Source of the DNA: an uncultured Coriobacteriaceae bacterium
Lineage (GTDB): Bacteria; Actinomycetota; Coriobacteriia; Coriobacteriales; Coriobacteriaceae
Assembly: GCA_944319885.1 (NCBI GenBank)
Contig: CALUFC010000001.1
Location: 124,001 to 188,000 of the forward strand
Direction: 5' to 3'
Length of the DNA: 64,000 nt
Below the pieces are notes generated by a model. The model saw nothing but the letters and a program-made list of their open reading frames with translations, did no database searches and had not been told where the DNA came from. Below are positions 57,204 through 64,000 of the stretch, one piece after another (position 1 is the stretch's first letter; the number at the start of each line of letters is the position of its first letter). A program made the translations under genes and the position numbers.

Positions 57204-57950
57204 ATGCTCGAAGGTCTATTTGATCCCCGGCGCTGGGAGATTACCTTAAGCAGCATGGACGGCTTTTGGAACGGCTTTGCCTTTACGCTGCAGGTAGTCA
57301 TCGCCGGCCTCGCGTTGTCGTTGGTGCTCGGAACCATCCTGGGCGTCTTCTCGACGACGCGTTCGCGCGTCCTCCGCGCAATCAGCCGCGTGTACGTTGA
57401 GTTCTTCCAGAACACGCCCCTGCCGGTACAGGTGTTCTTCTACTACATGGCCGGCCCGCGCGTGCTGCAGGCCGTCCTGGGGGCGGCGTCCCCGGTGCGC
57501 CTCTCGGCGTTCGCCATCGGCGCACTCGGCGTGGGCCTGTACCACGCGGCGTACATCTCCGAGGTCATCCGCACCGGTATCGAGAGCGTGCCGCGCGGCC
57601 AGATGGAGGCGGCGCAGAGCCAGGGCTTCACCCGCGCGCAGTCGTATGCGTACGTCATCTTGCCGCAGACCTTCAAGGTCATTTTGCCGCCCCTGTGCAA
57701 CCAGGCGCTCAACCTGGTGAAGAACACGTCGGTCTTGGCGCTCATTGCCGGCGGCGACCTCATGTACAACGCCGACAACTTCGTGTCGACCTACGGCTAC
57801 CTGCAGGGCTACATCATGGCCTGCGTGCTGTACTTCGTGATCTGCTTCCCGCTGGCGCTGCTGGTCCAGTGGCTCGAGAAGCGCTCGAAGGAGCGCCCGC
57901 GTGCCAAGAACATCCCCGGTATCACCCCCGAGCCTGCGAAGGAGGCATAA
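57204..57950 (+). CDS. amino-acid ABC transporter permease 1
   Basis: This 248-residue HisM/GlnP-type permease has about five helices. The cytoplasmic coupling loop (EAAQSQGFTRAQSYAYVILPQTFK) contains the EAA motif that contacts the ATPase. The family start GFWNGFAFTLQVVIAGLALSL is intact. The N-terminal 12 residues include a DPRRW segment. GGAAGGAG precedes the ATG. It ends three bases before permease 2, and the two probably form a heterodimer. Confidence 0.93.
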   Translation: MLEGLFDPRRWEITLSSMDGFWNGFAFTLQVVIAGLALSLVLGTILGVFSTTRSRVLRAISRVYVEFFQNTPLPVQVFFYYMAGPRVLQAVLGAASPVRLSAFAIGALGVGLYHAAYISEVIRTGIESVPRGQMEAAQSQGFTRAQSYAYVILPQTFKVILPPLCNQALNLVKNTSVLALIAGGDLMYNADNFVSTYGYLQGYIMACVLYFVICFPLALLVQWLEKRSKERPRAKNIPGITPEPAKEA

Positions 57951-57953
57951 GCG

Positions 57954-58601
57954 ATGGAAATCTTCACTCCGGCAAATGTCTCCTACATCATGCAGGGCTT
58001 CCTTAAGACCATTGAGATCTCGGCGCTGGCCATCGTGTTCTCGGTGATCTTCGGCACGATCCTCGCGCTCGTGAAGCAGTACTGCACCGGTAAGCTCACC
58101 ATCTTCAAGTGGCTGGTGAGTGCCTATATCGAGCTTTTCCGCTGCACGCCGAACCTTCTGTGGATCCTCTTCATCTACTTCACGGTGAAGGGCAACGACG
58201 TCTTTATCTCGGTGCTGGCATTCACCATCTTCACCTCGGCCGTTATCGCTGAGATCGTACGCGGTGGTCTCAACTCCATCCCGAAGAGCCAGTTCGAGGC
58301 GGCCAAGAGCCAGGGCTTCGGATTCTTCGCCTCGATGCGGCTCATCATCTTGCCGCAGACCTTCAAGACGATCATTCCCGCGCTGTTCAGCCAGTGCACC
58401 ACGGTGATCAAGGACTCCTCGTATCTCGCCGGTATCAACGTTGCCGAGTTCATGTTTTCGGCGAAGGTCGTCATGGGGTATACGTCCGATCTCTCGCAGG
58501 TCTTGCTGCTCTACGGGTTCGTGTTTCTGCTGTATTTCGTGCTCAACTTTGGCATTTCGCTCATTGTCCGCGCGTACCAGCGTCGCGTGGTTGCCGCGTA
58601 G
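57954..58601 (+). CDS. amino-acid ABC transporter permease 2
   Basis: This 215-residue permease has the same fold as its neighbour, with the EAA loop FEAAKSQGFGFFASMRLIILPQ. The IELFRCTPNLLWILFIYF segment is typical of the polar amino-acid group. It is shorter than permease 1 and lacks its C-terminal basic tail. It starts three bases after the permease 1 stop and completes the importer. Confidence 0.93.
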   Translation: MEIFTPANVSYIMQGFLKTIEISALAIVFSVIFGTILALVKQYCTGKLTIFKWLVSAYIELFRCTPNLLWILFIYFTVKGNDVFISVLAFTIFTSAVIAEIVRGGLNSIPKSQFEAAKSQGFGFFASMRLIILPQTFKTIIPALFSQCTTVIKDSSYLAGINVAEFMFSAKVVMGYTSDLSQVLLLYGFVFLLYFVLNFGISLIVRAYQRRVVAA

Positions 58602-58622
58602 CGGCGCAGGTAAGGAGGCATC

Positions 58623-59378
58623 ATGCGTATCATCACCATGCCCAAGCTCAGGAGTCGTCTTGAGAAGCCGGTCACCACGGGCGATGTCGATCGCGCCGGG
58701 CAGCCGGTGGTGATCACCATCGCGCGCGATTTTGGTGGCGAGGGCCACGAGATCGGCAAGATGCTCTCGAGTGAGCTGGGGATCCCGCTGTACGACAACG
58801 AGATTCTGGTGCGCTCCTCGATGCGCGCCGGTGAGTCGATGGACCGCATTGCCGCCTATGACGAGCAGCTCGCTGCCGAGTTCATGGCGTTTCTGCCCGA
58901 TCGCGTAGACGCGCGCACGCTGTCCGACAAGCTATGGGAGGCTATGGCGCGCGTCATCGTCGATCTGGGCTCCACCGAGAGCTGCATCATCGAGGGACGT
59001 CTTTCGGACTACCTGCTGCGCGCAAATCCCAATCACATCGCCGTACTGGTGACGGCGCCGTTCGATGCGCGCGTCGAAATCGTGCGCAGCAAGCGCGGCC
59101 TCAACAAACAGCAGGGGACCAGGCTGGTCAAGCGTATGCAGCGCGCCCGCGAGAGCTTCTACAAGCGCTATTCCGCCGGCAAGTGGCGCATGGATATGGG
59201 CAAGGACATCGTGGTGAACCGCGCCAAGCTGGGCCGCCAGGGCTGCGTTGACGTGATCGCCGCCGCATACCGTGCCAAGCTGCGTGAGCTGGGCGTGTGC
59301 GAGGAGGCGGCCGCCGTTGCAACCGAGGAGGCTGCGGCAGCCGATACGCTGCACGTGCCGGCGACCGTGATCGAGTAG
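58623..59378 (+). CDS. cytidylate kinase-like family protein
   Basis: This 251-residue protein has an altered P-loop region, VVITIARDFGGEGHEIGKMLS, and an LIP-type YDNEIL segment. Later SCIIEGRLSDYLLRAN and the RESFYKRYSAGKWRMD segment match cytidylate-kinase-like (Cytidylate_kin2) proteins. The classic Cmk is smaller and has a GPxGxGK loop, so the substrate may differ from CMP. The C-terminus is Ala/Glu-rich. AAGGAGG precedes the ATG. It follows the ABC importer by 21 bases; a functional link is not obvious. Confidence 0.8.
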   Translation: MRIITMPKLRSRLEKPVTTGDVDRAGQPVVITIARDFGGEGHEIGKMLSSELGIPLYDNEILVRSSMRAGESMDRIAAYDEQLAAEFMAFLPDRVDARTLSDKLWEAMARVIVDLGSTESCIIEGRLSDYLLRANPNHIAVLVTAPFDARVEIVRSKRGLNKQQGTRLVKRMQRARESFYKRYSAGKWRMDMGKDIVVNRAKLGRQGCVDVIAAAYRAKLRELGVCEEAAAVATEEAAAADTLHVPATVIE

Positions 59379-59400
59379 ATGCCACGCGCGGGAGGGCGAC

Positions 59401-59901
59401 GTGAGCTTGCTGCCGTTTGACCCGAGACCCATCATCACCATCGTCATGGGGGTGGTGTTGCTGGTATGGGTGATCGTGTGCGCGGTGCTCTTTGCACGTG
59501 CGGCGCGCCGTTCAATGGTGGCAACGGGCCGCATGGGGCGCGTGCGCTGTGAGCGCTGCGGGACCGAGTACGAGGTGGGCATCGGTGACCTCACGCGCAT
59601 GGGGTTCAGCAAGTCGGCAAGCATTACGAAGACGCGGCGCGAAGGCGCAGCGCTTGTCGACGAGCCGAACTATACGCGCTATGCCAAGAGGCTTCTGTGT
59701 CCGCACTGCGGCAAGCGGGCATGGGCCCAGGTACTCAACATTGCCGAGCTGCAGGATACGATGCGTGCCGGCTTCGTGAAGGCGGGCATCACGTACCTGT
59801 TGCTCATGGTTGCAGGTGGGGCGCTTGTGCTCGCGGTGACAGGCATTGCGATGGATATCGCGCAGGCGTGGGTCGTCACCCAGCTGCAGGGTCTGCAATA
59901 A
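59401..59901 (+). CDS. two-pass membrane protein with zinc-ribbon-like cysteines
   Basis: This 166-residue protein has a first transmembrane helix (ITIVMGVVLLVWVIVCAVLF, residues about 11-30). A cytoplasmic segment follows with two CxxC pairs (CERCG near 50 and CPHCG near 100), likely to bind zinc, and then a second helix (YLLLMVAGGALVLAVTGIAM). The GTG start at 59401 lies after GGGAGG. I recognise no named family. It follows the cytidylate-kinase-like gene by 22 bases. Confidence 0.7.
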   Translation: MSLLPFDPRPIITIVMGVVLLVWVIVCAVLFARAARRSMVATGRMGRVRCERCGTEYEVGIGDLTRMGFSKSASITKTRREGAALVDEPNYTRYAKRLLCPHCGKRAWAQVLNIAELQDTMRAGFVKAGITYLLLMVAGGALVLAVTGIAMDIAQAWVVTQLQGLQ

Positions 59902-59915
59902 CCGATATATACAAA

Positions 59916-59945
59916 GCGGCGGCCCCGAGGCATCGGAGCCGCCGC
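59916..59945. terminator. bidirectional hairpin terminator between convergent genes
   Basis: GCGGCGGC (59916-59923) pairs with GCCGCCGC (59938-59945), with an inner CCGA/TCGG pair. On the minus strand it is followed by TTTGTATAT, so it best serves nfnB. Confidence 0.65.
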
Positions 59946-59971
59946 CTGCGGACACATGCTGGTGCGTTTAG

Positions 59972-61378
59972 TTACTCAGCCAACAGCGTCTCGGCGATGG
60001 AGTGTGCGGCGGTCTTGCCGGCACCCATGGCGAGGATGACCGTGGCGGCACCGGTGACGATATCGCCGCCAGCCCAGACCTTGGGGTTCGAGGTGCGACC
60101 GTGCTCATCGGTCTCGATAAGCCCCCAGCGGTTGAGCTCGACATCGGCGCAGAGCTTTGCGAAGGGGTTGGCGCGCGTACCGATGGCGGTGATGGCCACG
60201 TCGCACGGGATGGCGAACTCGGAACCCTCGACCGGGATGGGGCGACGGCGTCCGGAGGCATCGGGCTCGCCGAGCTCCATGCGCTGCAGCTCGATGGTCG
60301 AGACGAAGCCGTCGGGGCCGGGCAGGAAGCGCAGCGGATTTGCGAGCTCCAAGATCTCGACGCCCTCTTCCTTGGCGTGGTGGATCTCGGCGCGGCGCGC
60401 GGGCATCTCGGCCTCGGTGCGGCGATAGGCGAGCGTAACCTTCTCGGCGCCCAGGCGCAGCGCTGTGCGTGCGGCATCCATGGCGACGTTGCCGCCGCCG
60501 AAGACCACGACGTTCTTGCCGTGGCGGATGGGTGTGTCGTAGATGGGGAACTCGTAGGCCTTCATGAGGTTCGTGCGGGTGAGGTACTCGTTGGCACAGT
60601 AGACGCCGGGGAGGTTCTCGCCCGGTACGTGCAGGAAGCGCGGGAGGCCGGCGCCCACCGCGAGGTAGAGCGCGTCGAAACCCTCGTCTTCGAAGAGCTC
60701 GTCGGCATCGAACAGGCGGCCCGCCACCGAGTTGTACTCAAAATGAACGCCCAGCTGCTCAAGACCGTCGATCTCGCGCTTCACAATCGCCTTGGGCAGA
60801 CGGAACTCGGGGATGCCGTAGGTGAGCACGCCGCCGCCGGTGAAGAACGCCTCGAAGACGGTGACGTCGAAGCCCATGCGCGCCAGCTCGCCAGCACAGG
60901 CTATGCCTGAGGGGCCGGAGCCCACGACGGCGACCTTCTTGCCGTTGGCGGGGGCGCACTCGGGCGCGGTGCCCACCTCGTCGGCCATGTCGCCCAGCAT
61001 GCGCTCGAGCTGGCCGATGGCCACAGGATCGCCCTTTTTGCCCAAAATGCACTTGCCCTCGCACTGGTTTTCCTGCGGGCACACGCGGCCGCAGACAGAA
61101 GGCAGGAGGTTGTCGGCCTTGATGGTTTCGAGTGCGCCGGCCCAGTCCTCTTGGCGGATCTTCTCGATGAACTGCGGGATATGGACGCCTACCGGGCAGC
61201 CCTCCATGCACAGCGGCTTTTTGCAATCGAGACAGCGGTTCGCCTCGGCGATGGCATCGGCCTTGGTGTAGCCGGTATCGACAGGGCGGAAGTCGCGGGC
61301 GCGCTCGGCGGCCGGCTCCTCGTTCGCCGGCGTGCGCGGAGCCCCGATGTTGGGGCGGTATTTCGTTACTTCTGGCAT
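59972..61378 (-). CDS. nfnB: NfnB / glutamate-synthase-small-chain-like oxidoreductase
   Basis: This 468-residue flavoprotein has an N-terminal iron-sulfur part (CLDCKKPLCMEGCP and CGRVCPQENQCEGKC). A first FAD site (VVGSGPSGIACAGELARMG) and a second nucleotide site (VVVFGGGNVAMDAARTALRLG) follow. On its own it resembles GltD. The overlapping NfnA-type partner makes it the large subunit of an NADH-dependent ferredoxin:NADP+ oxidoreductase, a flavin-based electron bifurcating enzyme. No gltB is present, which supports this call. It overlaps nfnA by 13 bases. Confidence 0.87.
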   Translation of the reverse strand: MPEVTKYRPNIGAPRTPANEEPAAERARDFRPVDTGYTKADAIAEANRCLDCKKPLCMEGCPVGVHIPQFIEKIRQEDWAGALETIKADNLLPSVCGRVCPQENQCEGKCILGKKGDPVAIGQLERMLGDMADEVGTAPECAPANGKKVAVVGSGPSGIACAGELARMGFDVTVFEAFFTGGGVLTYGIPEFRLPKAIVKREIDGLEQLGVHFEYNSVAGRLFDADELFEDEGFDALYLAVGAGLPRFLHVPGENLPGVYCANEYLTRTNLMKAYEFPIYDTPIRHGKNVVVFGGGNVAMDAARTALRLGAEKVTLAYRRTEAEMPARRAEIHHAKEEGVEILELANPLRFLPGPDGFVSTIELQRMELGEPDASGRRRPIPVEGSEFAIPCDVAITAIGTRANPFAKLCADVELNRWGLIETDEHGRTSNPKVWAGGDIVTGAATVILAMGAGKTAAHSIAETLLAE

Positions 61379-62202
61379 GCGCAGGCCTCCTCATGATGCT
61401 TGATGGACAGGGCCTCTTCGGCCTTGTAGCTCGCCTGACGATGCGCCAGGTCGTCCCAGTCAACCAGATCGGCGTTGAAGTCGGGGCCGTCGACGCAGGC
61501 GAAGAGCGTCTCGCCGCCCACCTCGACGCGGCAGCAGCCGCACATGCCCGTGCCGTCGACCATGATGGGGTTCAGGCTCGCCACGATGGGAATCTTGTAC
61601 TCGCGGCAGGTGCGAGCCGAGAATTTCATCATGGGGACGGGGCCCACGGCGAAGGCGGAGTCGATCGCATCGCTTTCGCACAGGCGCGCGAGCGGCAGGG
61701 TCACGACGCCCTTCTCGCCCATAGAGCCGTCATCGGTGGTAACGAACAGCTCCTCAAGCGGCAGCGCGGCGAACTGCTCGAATAGGATGAGCAGGTCTTT
61801 GTTGCGCGCGCCCATGATAACGTAGACCTTCTTGCCCTGCTCGCAGAGCATGCGCGCCACCGGGTAGGCGATGGCGAGGCCCACGCCGCCGCCGATAACG
61901 GCCACGCGGTCGCCCTCGATCTCGGTCGGTTTGCCGAGCGGGCCGGTGATATCGCGGATGTAGTCGCCCTCGTTCAGCTGGGAGAGGCATTGGGTGGTCT
62001 TGCCCACCACCATGAAGATGAACTCGATCCAGCCCTCCTCCGGGTTCCAGTTGGCAAACGTGAACGGCACGCGCTCACCCGTTTCGTCGGCACGAACCAT
62101 GAGGAATTGGCCGGCGTGCGCTTTCTTGGCCATCCTCGGGGCTTCGACGCGGAACTCGAAGACCTTCTCCGAGAACTGCGTCTTTTTCAGGATCTTGAAC
62201 AT
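61366..62202 (-). CDS. nfnA: NfnA / sulfide dehydrogenase subunit-like FAD/NAD-binding protein
   Basis: This 278-residue ferredoxin-reductase-like protein has an FAD-binding barrel, an NAD site (VAVIGGGVGLAIAYPVARML) and a [2Fe-2S] region (GTGMCGCCRVEVGG then FACVDGPDF). These match NfnA/SudB rather than PyrK. With NfnB it would couple NADH and reduced ferredoxin to NADP+. GAGAGGGG lies before the start at 62202; an earlier in-frame ATG adds six residues. It lies downstream of pth with its own probable promoter. Confidence 0.85.
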   Translation of the reverse strand: MFKILKKTQFSEKVFEFRVEAPRMAKKAHAGQFLMVRADETGERVPFTFANWNPEEGWIEFIFMVVGKTTQCLSQLNEGDYIRDITGPLGKPTEIEGDRVAVIGGGVGLAIAYPVARMLCEQGKKVYVIMGARNKDLLILFEQFAALPLEELFVTTDDGSMGEKGVVTLPLARLCESDAIDSAFAVGPVPMMKFSARTCREYKIPIVASLNPIMVDGTGMCGCCRVEVGGETLFACVDGPDFNADLVDWDDLAHRQASYKAEEALSIKHHEEACACQK

Positions 62203-62313
62203 AGAACCCCTCTCTGTCACGAGACGCCGACACGGCCGTGCGCCTCAGATGCACCCTTGCAGGCGTGATGTGCACACAAACAAGCGTGGCGTGCACAGGC
62301 ACATACATCGCGG

Positions 62314-62319
62314 ATTATA
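62314..62319 (-). promoter_or_regulatory. -10 element TATAAT for nfnAB
   Basis: ATTATA on the plus strand reads TATAAT on the minus strand, about 110 bases before nfnA. The -35 (CTATGA, 17 bases upstream) is weak. Confidence 0.5.
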
Positions 62320-62395
62320 CCCGCGGACGGCTCGCATCATAGCGCTGGGCAAGCAGGAGGCCGCGTGTTTTCGTCGTGTGGTAACGTGGCTGCGG

Positions 62396-63025
62396 CTAGT
62401 GCTTTCCGTTGTTCGCGGCGGCGCCGTTCACGTGATCGCGGGCGAAGATGACGCCGCGGGAGAGCGCGAGCTCGCAGGCGTCGGCAGCGCGCATCACGGT
62501 ATCGGCGAACGACTCCGCTTCTTTGCCGCGCAGCTGCTTGAGGACAAAATCCGCGCCAGTCATACGTCCCGGAGGCTCGCCGATGCCAAAGCGAATGCGA
62601 GAGAAGTCGCGGCTGCCCAGCTTATCGATGATCGAGCGCAGGCCATTGTGGCCGGCATGGCCGCCACCAACCTTGACGCGTACGTCCTCAGCGGGAATAT
62701 CGAGCTCGTCGTGCACGACAAGGAGCTCCTCGGGTTTGATGCCGTACTCCCGGCACAGCTTGGAGATGGGACCGCCGCTCGTGTTCATGAAGCTCTGCGG
62801 TTTTACCAGCACGACCTCGCGCATACCGCCCTCGGCCTCGGAATCGTTCACCTTGACGAGCGCAACCTCGGCGCCGAGCTGGTTTTTCCAGTAGGAGACG
62901 CCCGCGCGCCGCGCGAGCTCATCGAGGGTCATAAACCCTGCATTGTGCCGGGTCTCGGCATACTCTGCTCCGGGGTTTCCCAAGCCGGCGATCATGCGAA
63001 TCTTTTCGGGCTGCGGCTGCGCCAT
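62396..63025 (-). CDS. pth: peptidyl-tRNA hydrolase
   Basis: Pth releases tRNA from stalled peptidyl-tRNA. The 209-residue protein has MIAGLGNPGAEYAETRHNAGF with the catalytic His. The KPQSFMNTSGGPI segment, VVHDELDIPAEDVRVKVGGGHAGHNGLRSI and FGIGEPPGR are all intact and typical. AAAGGAG precedes the start; the first ten residues (MAQPQPEKIR) are an added leader. Normal length. Confidence 0.95.
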   Translation of the reverse strand: MAQPQPEKIRMIAGLGNPGAEYAETRHNAGFMTLDELARRAGVSYWKNQLGAEVALVKVNDSEAEGGMREVVLVKPQSFMNTSGGPISKLCREYGIKPEELLVVHDELDIPAEDVRVKVGGGHAGHNGLRSIIDKLGSRDFSRIRFGIGEPPGRMTGADFVLKQLRGKEAESFADTVMRAADACELALSRGVIFARDHVNGAAANNGKH

Positions 63026-63108
63026 GTGTGCTCCTTTGGTTTGCGTTCCTGCAGCATGGTGACGGTCTTGGCCGCTCGTGTCAAACGGCGGGCTCCGGTG
63101 CTCTGCTG

Positions 63109-63997
63109 CTAGCAGGGTGGCAGACCGGTGGCTTTTCGCAAGGTGTTCAGCAGCGCGCGCTGCCGCATCCTATATCCTTCCATGCGATAACGAAGACATG
63201 TTCCAGCGCTTCGATAGATTGTTCGCGCGATTGCCTCGAGCGCGATGACATCGCGCATCTGATCCCGGTTCAGGACGATGATTGCGATGCCCATACCGCG
63301 AACACCGTTGTTGCGCTGCCCGTCGTGTACGCGTGCTGCATCTTGCTCGTGCCCTATGCCGTTGTACTCAAGATCTGTTTTCGCTGCCGGGATGTGAGCG
63401 TCGAGGATGGCGTACGGGATGCCCGAGGCCATATGAAGTGCCTGCTCGTTAAAATCGATGCGATGGTTAAGCAGGATGCCGCCTTTTGGAAGGGACAGCA
63501 TATTAAAGCCGCCGTAGCGCTGCGGTAGTGCAAACATGCCGAACATGATTGACTCTGCGGGGGATGCCGAGCCTGCGGCAACGTACTTCACTGCTGTTCT
63601 AAAGGTTGCGTAGCGAGAGCTGGTTGCCCATGCCGCCATAGCCTTAAGCCCTTCTATCGTGACGGCAGGACTACAGTGGTAGTGAGCCTGTTGAACAAGG
63701 GGCGTCGATGGTGCGGCGTCGCTGTTCGCCGTTGGATCATCTGGCCGCGCATCGGTGACAAGGGCGCTGCGACTCCATCCCAATAAGCATATCGAGCTGC
63801 TCAGAGCTCTCGCTCTCCCAAAATCCCATGCGTTCGGCAAAGTCGAAATCGATGGGTGTTGCAGGCATGATGCATGATCTCAGGATGCGATTCTGCTGTA
63901 CCTTGGAGAGCGGGGTCCAAGGGACATCAGCGTACATCCGTCGTGCGGCGCGGATACCGCGAAGCGAAGTGGTATGTGAAACAAAAAGCGCCTCCAT
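63109..63997 (-). pseudogene. decayed AbiEi/DUF559-like gene (frameshift and probable internal deletion)
   Basis: Two frames must be joined. The first (from 63997) begins MEALFVSHTTSLRGIRAAR and contains PATPIDFDFAERMGFW. The second runs to 63109 and contains YVAAGSASPAESIM, LPQRYGGFN, NHRIDF, then DLEYNGIGHEQDAARVHDGQ and LNRDQMRD, like the nuclease-fold end of AbiEi/DUF559-type proteins common in gut Coriobacteria. The break lies between about 63740 and 63790. A middle part found in such proteins seems missing. A sequencing error cannot explain a deletion. Family assignment is from memory of the pattern. Confidence 0.6.
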
Positions 63998-64000
63998 GCA

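Overview
The window looks like a chromosomal segment of a GC-rich, Gram-positive gut actinobacterium of the class Coriobacteriia, most likely Collinsella or a close relative. This is inferred from gene content and protein style: giant LPxTG-type vWA/isopeptide-domain surface proteins, a class B sortase, Tat/lipoprotein solute receptors, an NfnAB pair and CmpB-type membrane proteins. No rRNA or tRNA is present to confirm it.

Layout. Positions 1-942 hold the 3' end of parB, a small membrane protein gene and a 518-bp gene-free, AT-richer stretch with three DnaA-box matches and a parS-like site, suggesting proximity to the replication origin. Positions 943-5990 hold dnaB, purA, a DegV-family gene and purD. 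Positions 6053-21037 are a surface-protein region. It contains a frameshifted LPTTG-anchored protein, then a 3665-residue vWA/isopeptide-repeat adhesin whose signal-peptide region carries a G9 tract, then a short HTH-like gene starting one base after the adhesin stop. Positions 21178-24887 hold a NUDIX hydrolase, an ABC exporter and an unrecognised membrane protein. Positions 25175-33818 hold a pyridoxamine kinase (minus strand), carA, carB, purE, a class B sortase and a MoaE-like gene. Positions 33841-37422 hold a CmpB-type membrane protein, an orphan PTS EIIA and purF. Positions 37423-48684 repeat the adhesin module: a 3536-residue paralogue plus a second HTH-like gene with the same one-base spacing. 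Positions 48923-52793 hold purM, purN, a parvulin-type foldase and a YqeY-family gene. Positions 52985-54915 hold two minus-strand exported proteins resembling the DUF5067 family. Positions 55408-59901 hold a polar amino-acid ABC importer, a cytidylate-kinase-like gene and a zinc-ribbon membrane protein. Positions 59972-63997 hold nfnB, nfnA, pth and a decayed gene, all on the minus strand.

How the genes fit together. Purine (purA, D, E, F, M, N) and pyrimidine (carAB) synthesis genes form the backbone. Surface-protein modules are inserted between them; the second separates purF from purMN. The sortase at 32041 is the only one in the window, so other sortases may serve the canonical LPxTG substrates.

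The most interesting signal is the surface-protein system. Two giant adhesins are each coupled to a paralogous HTH-like protein. A related inverted repeat (TATCGC...GCGATA) lies upstream of all three surface genes. Homopolymer-G tracts sit at the 5' ends of two of them; in the first adhesin, gain or loss of one G gives a stop codon within a few codons. The data fit a self-regulated, phase-variable adhesin module. Function is inference; the sequence facts are direct. Several intergenic spacers also carry MITE-like long inverted repeats.
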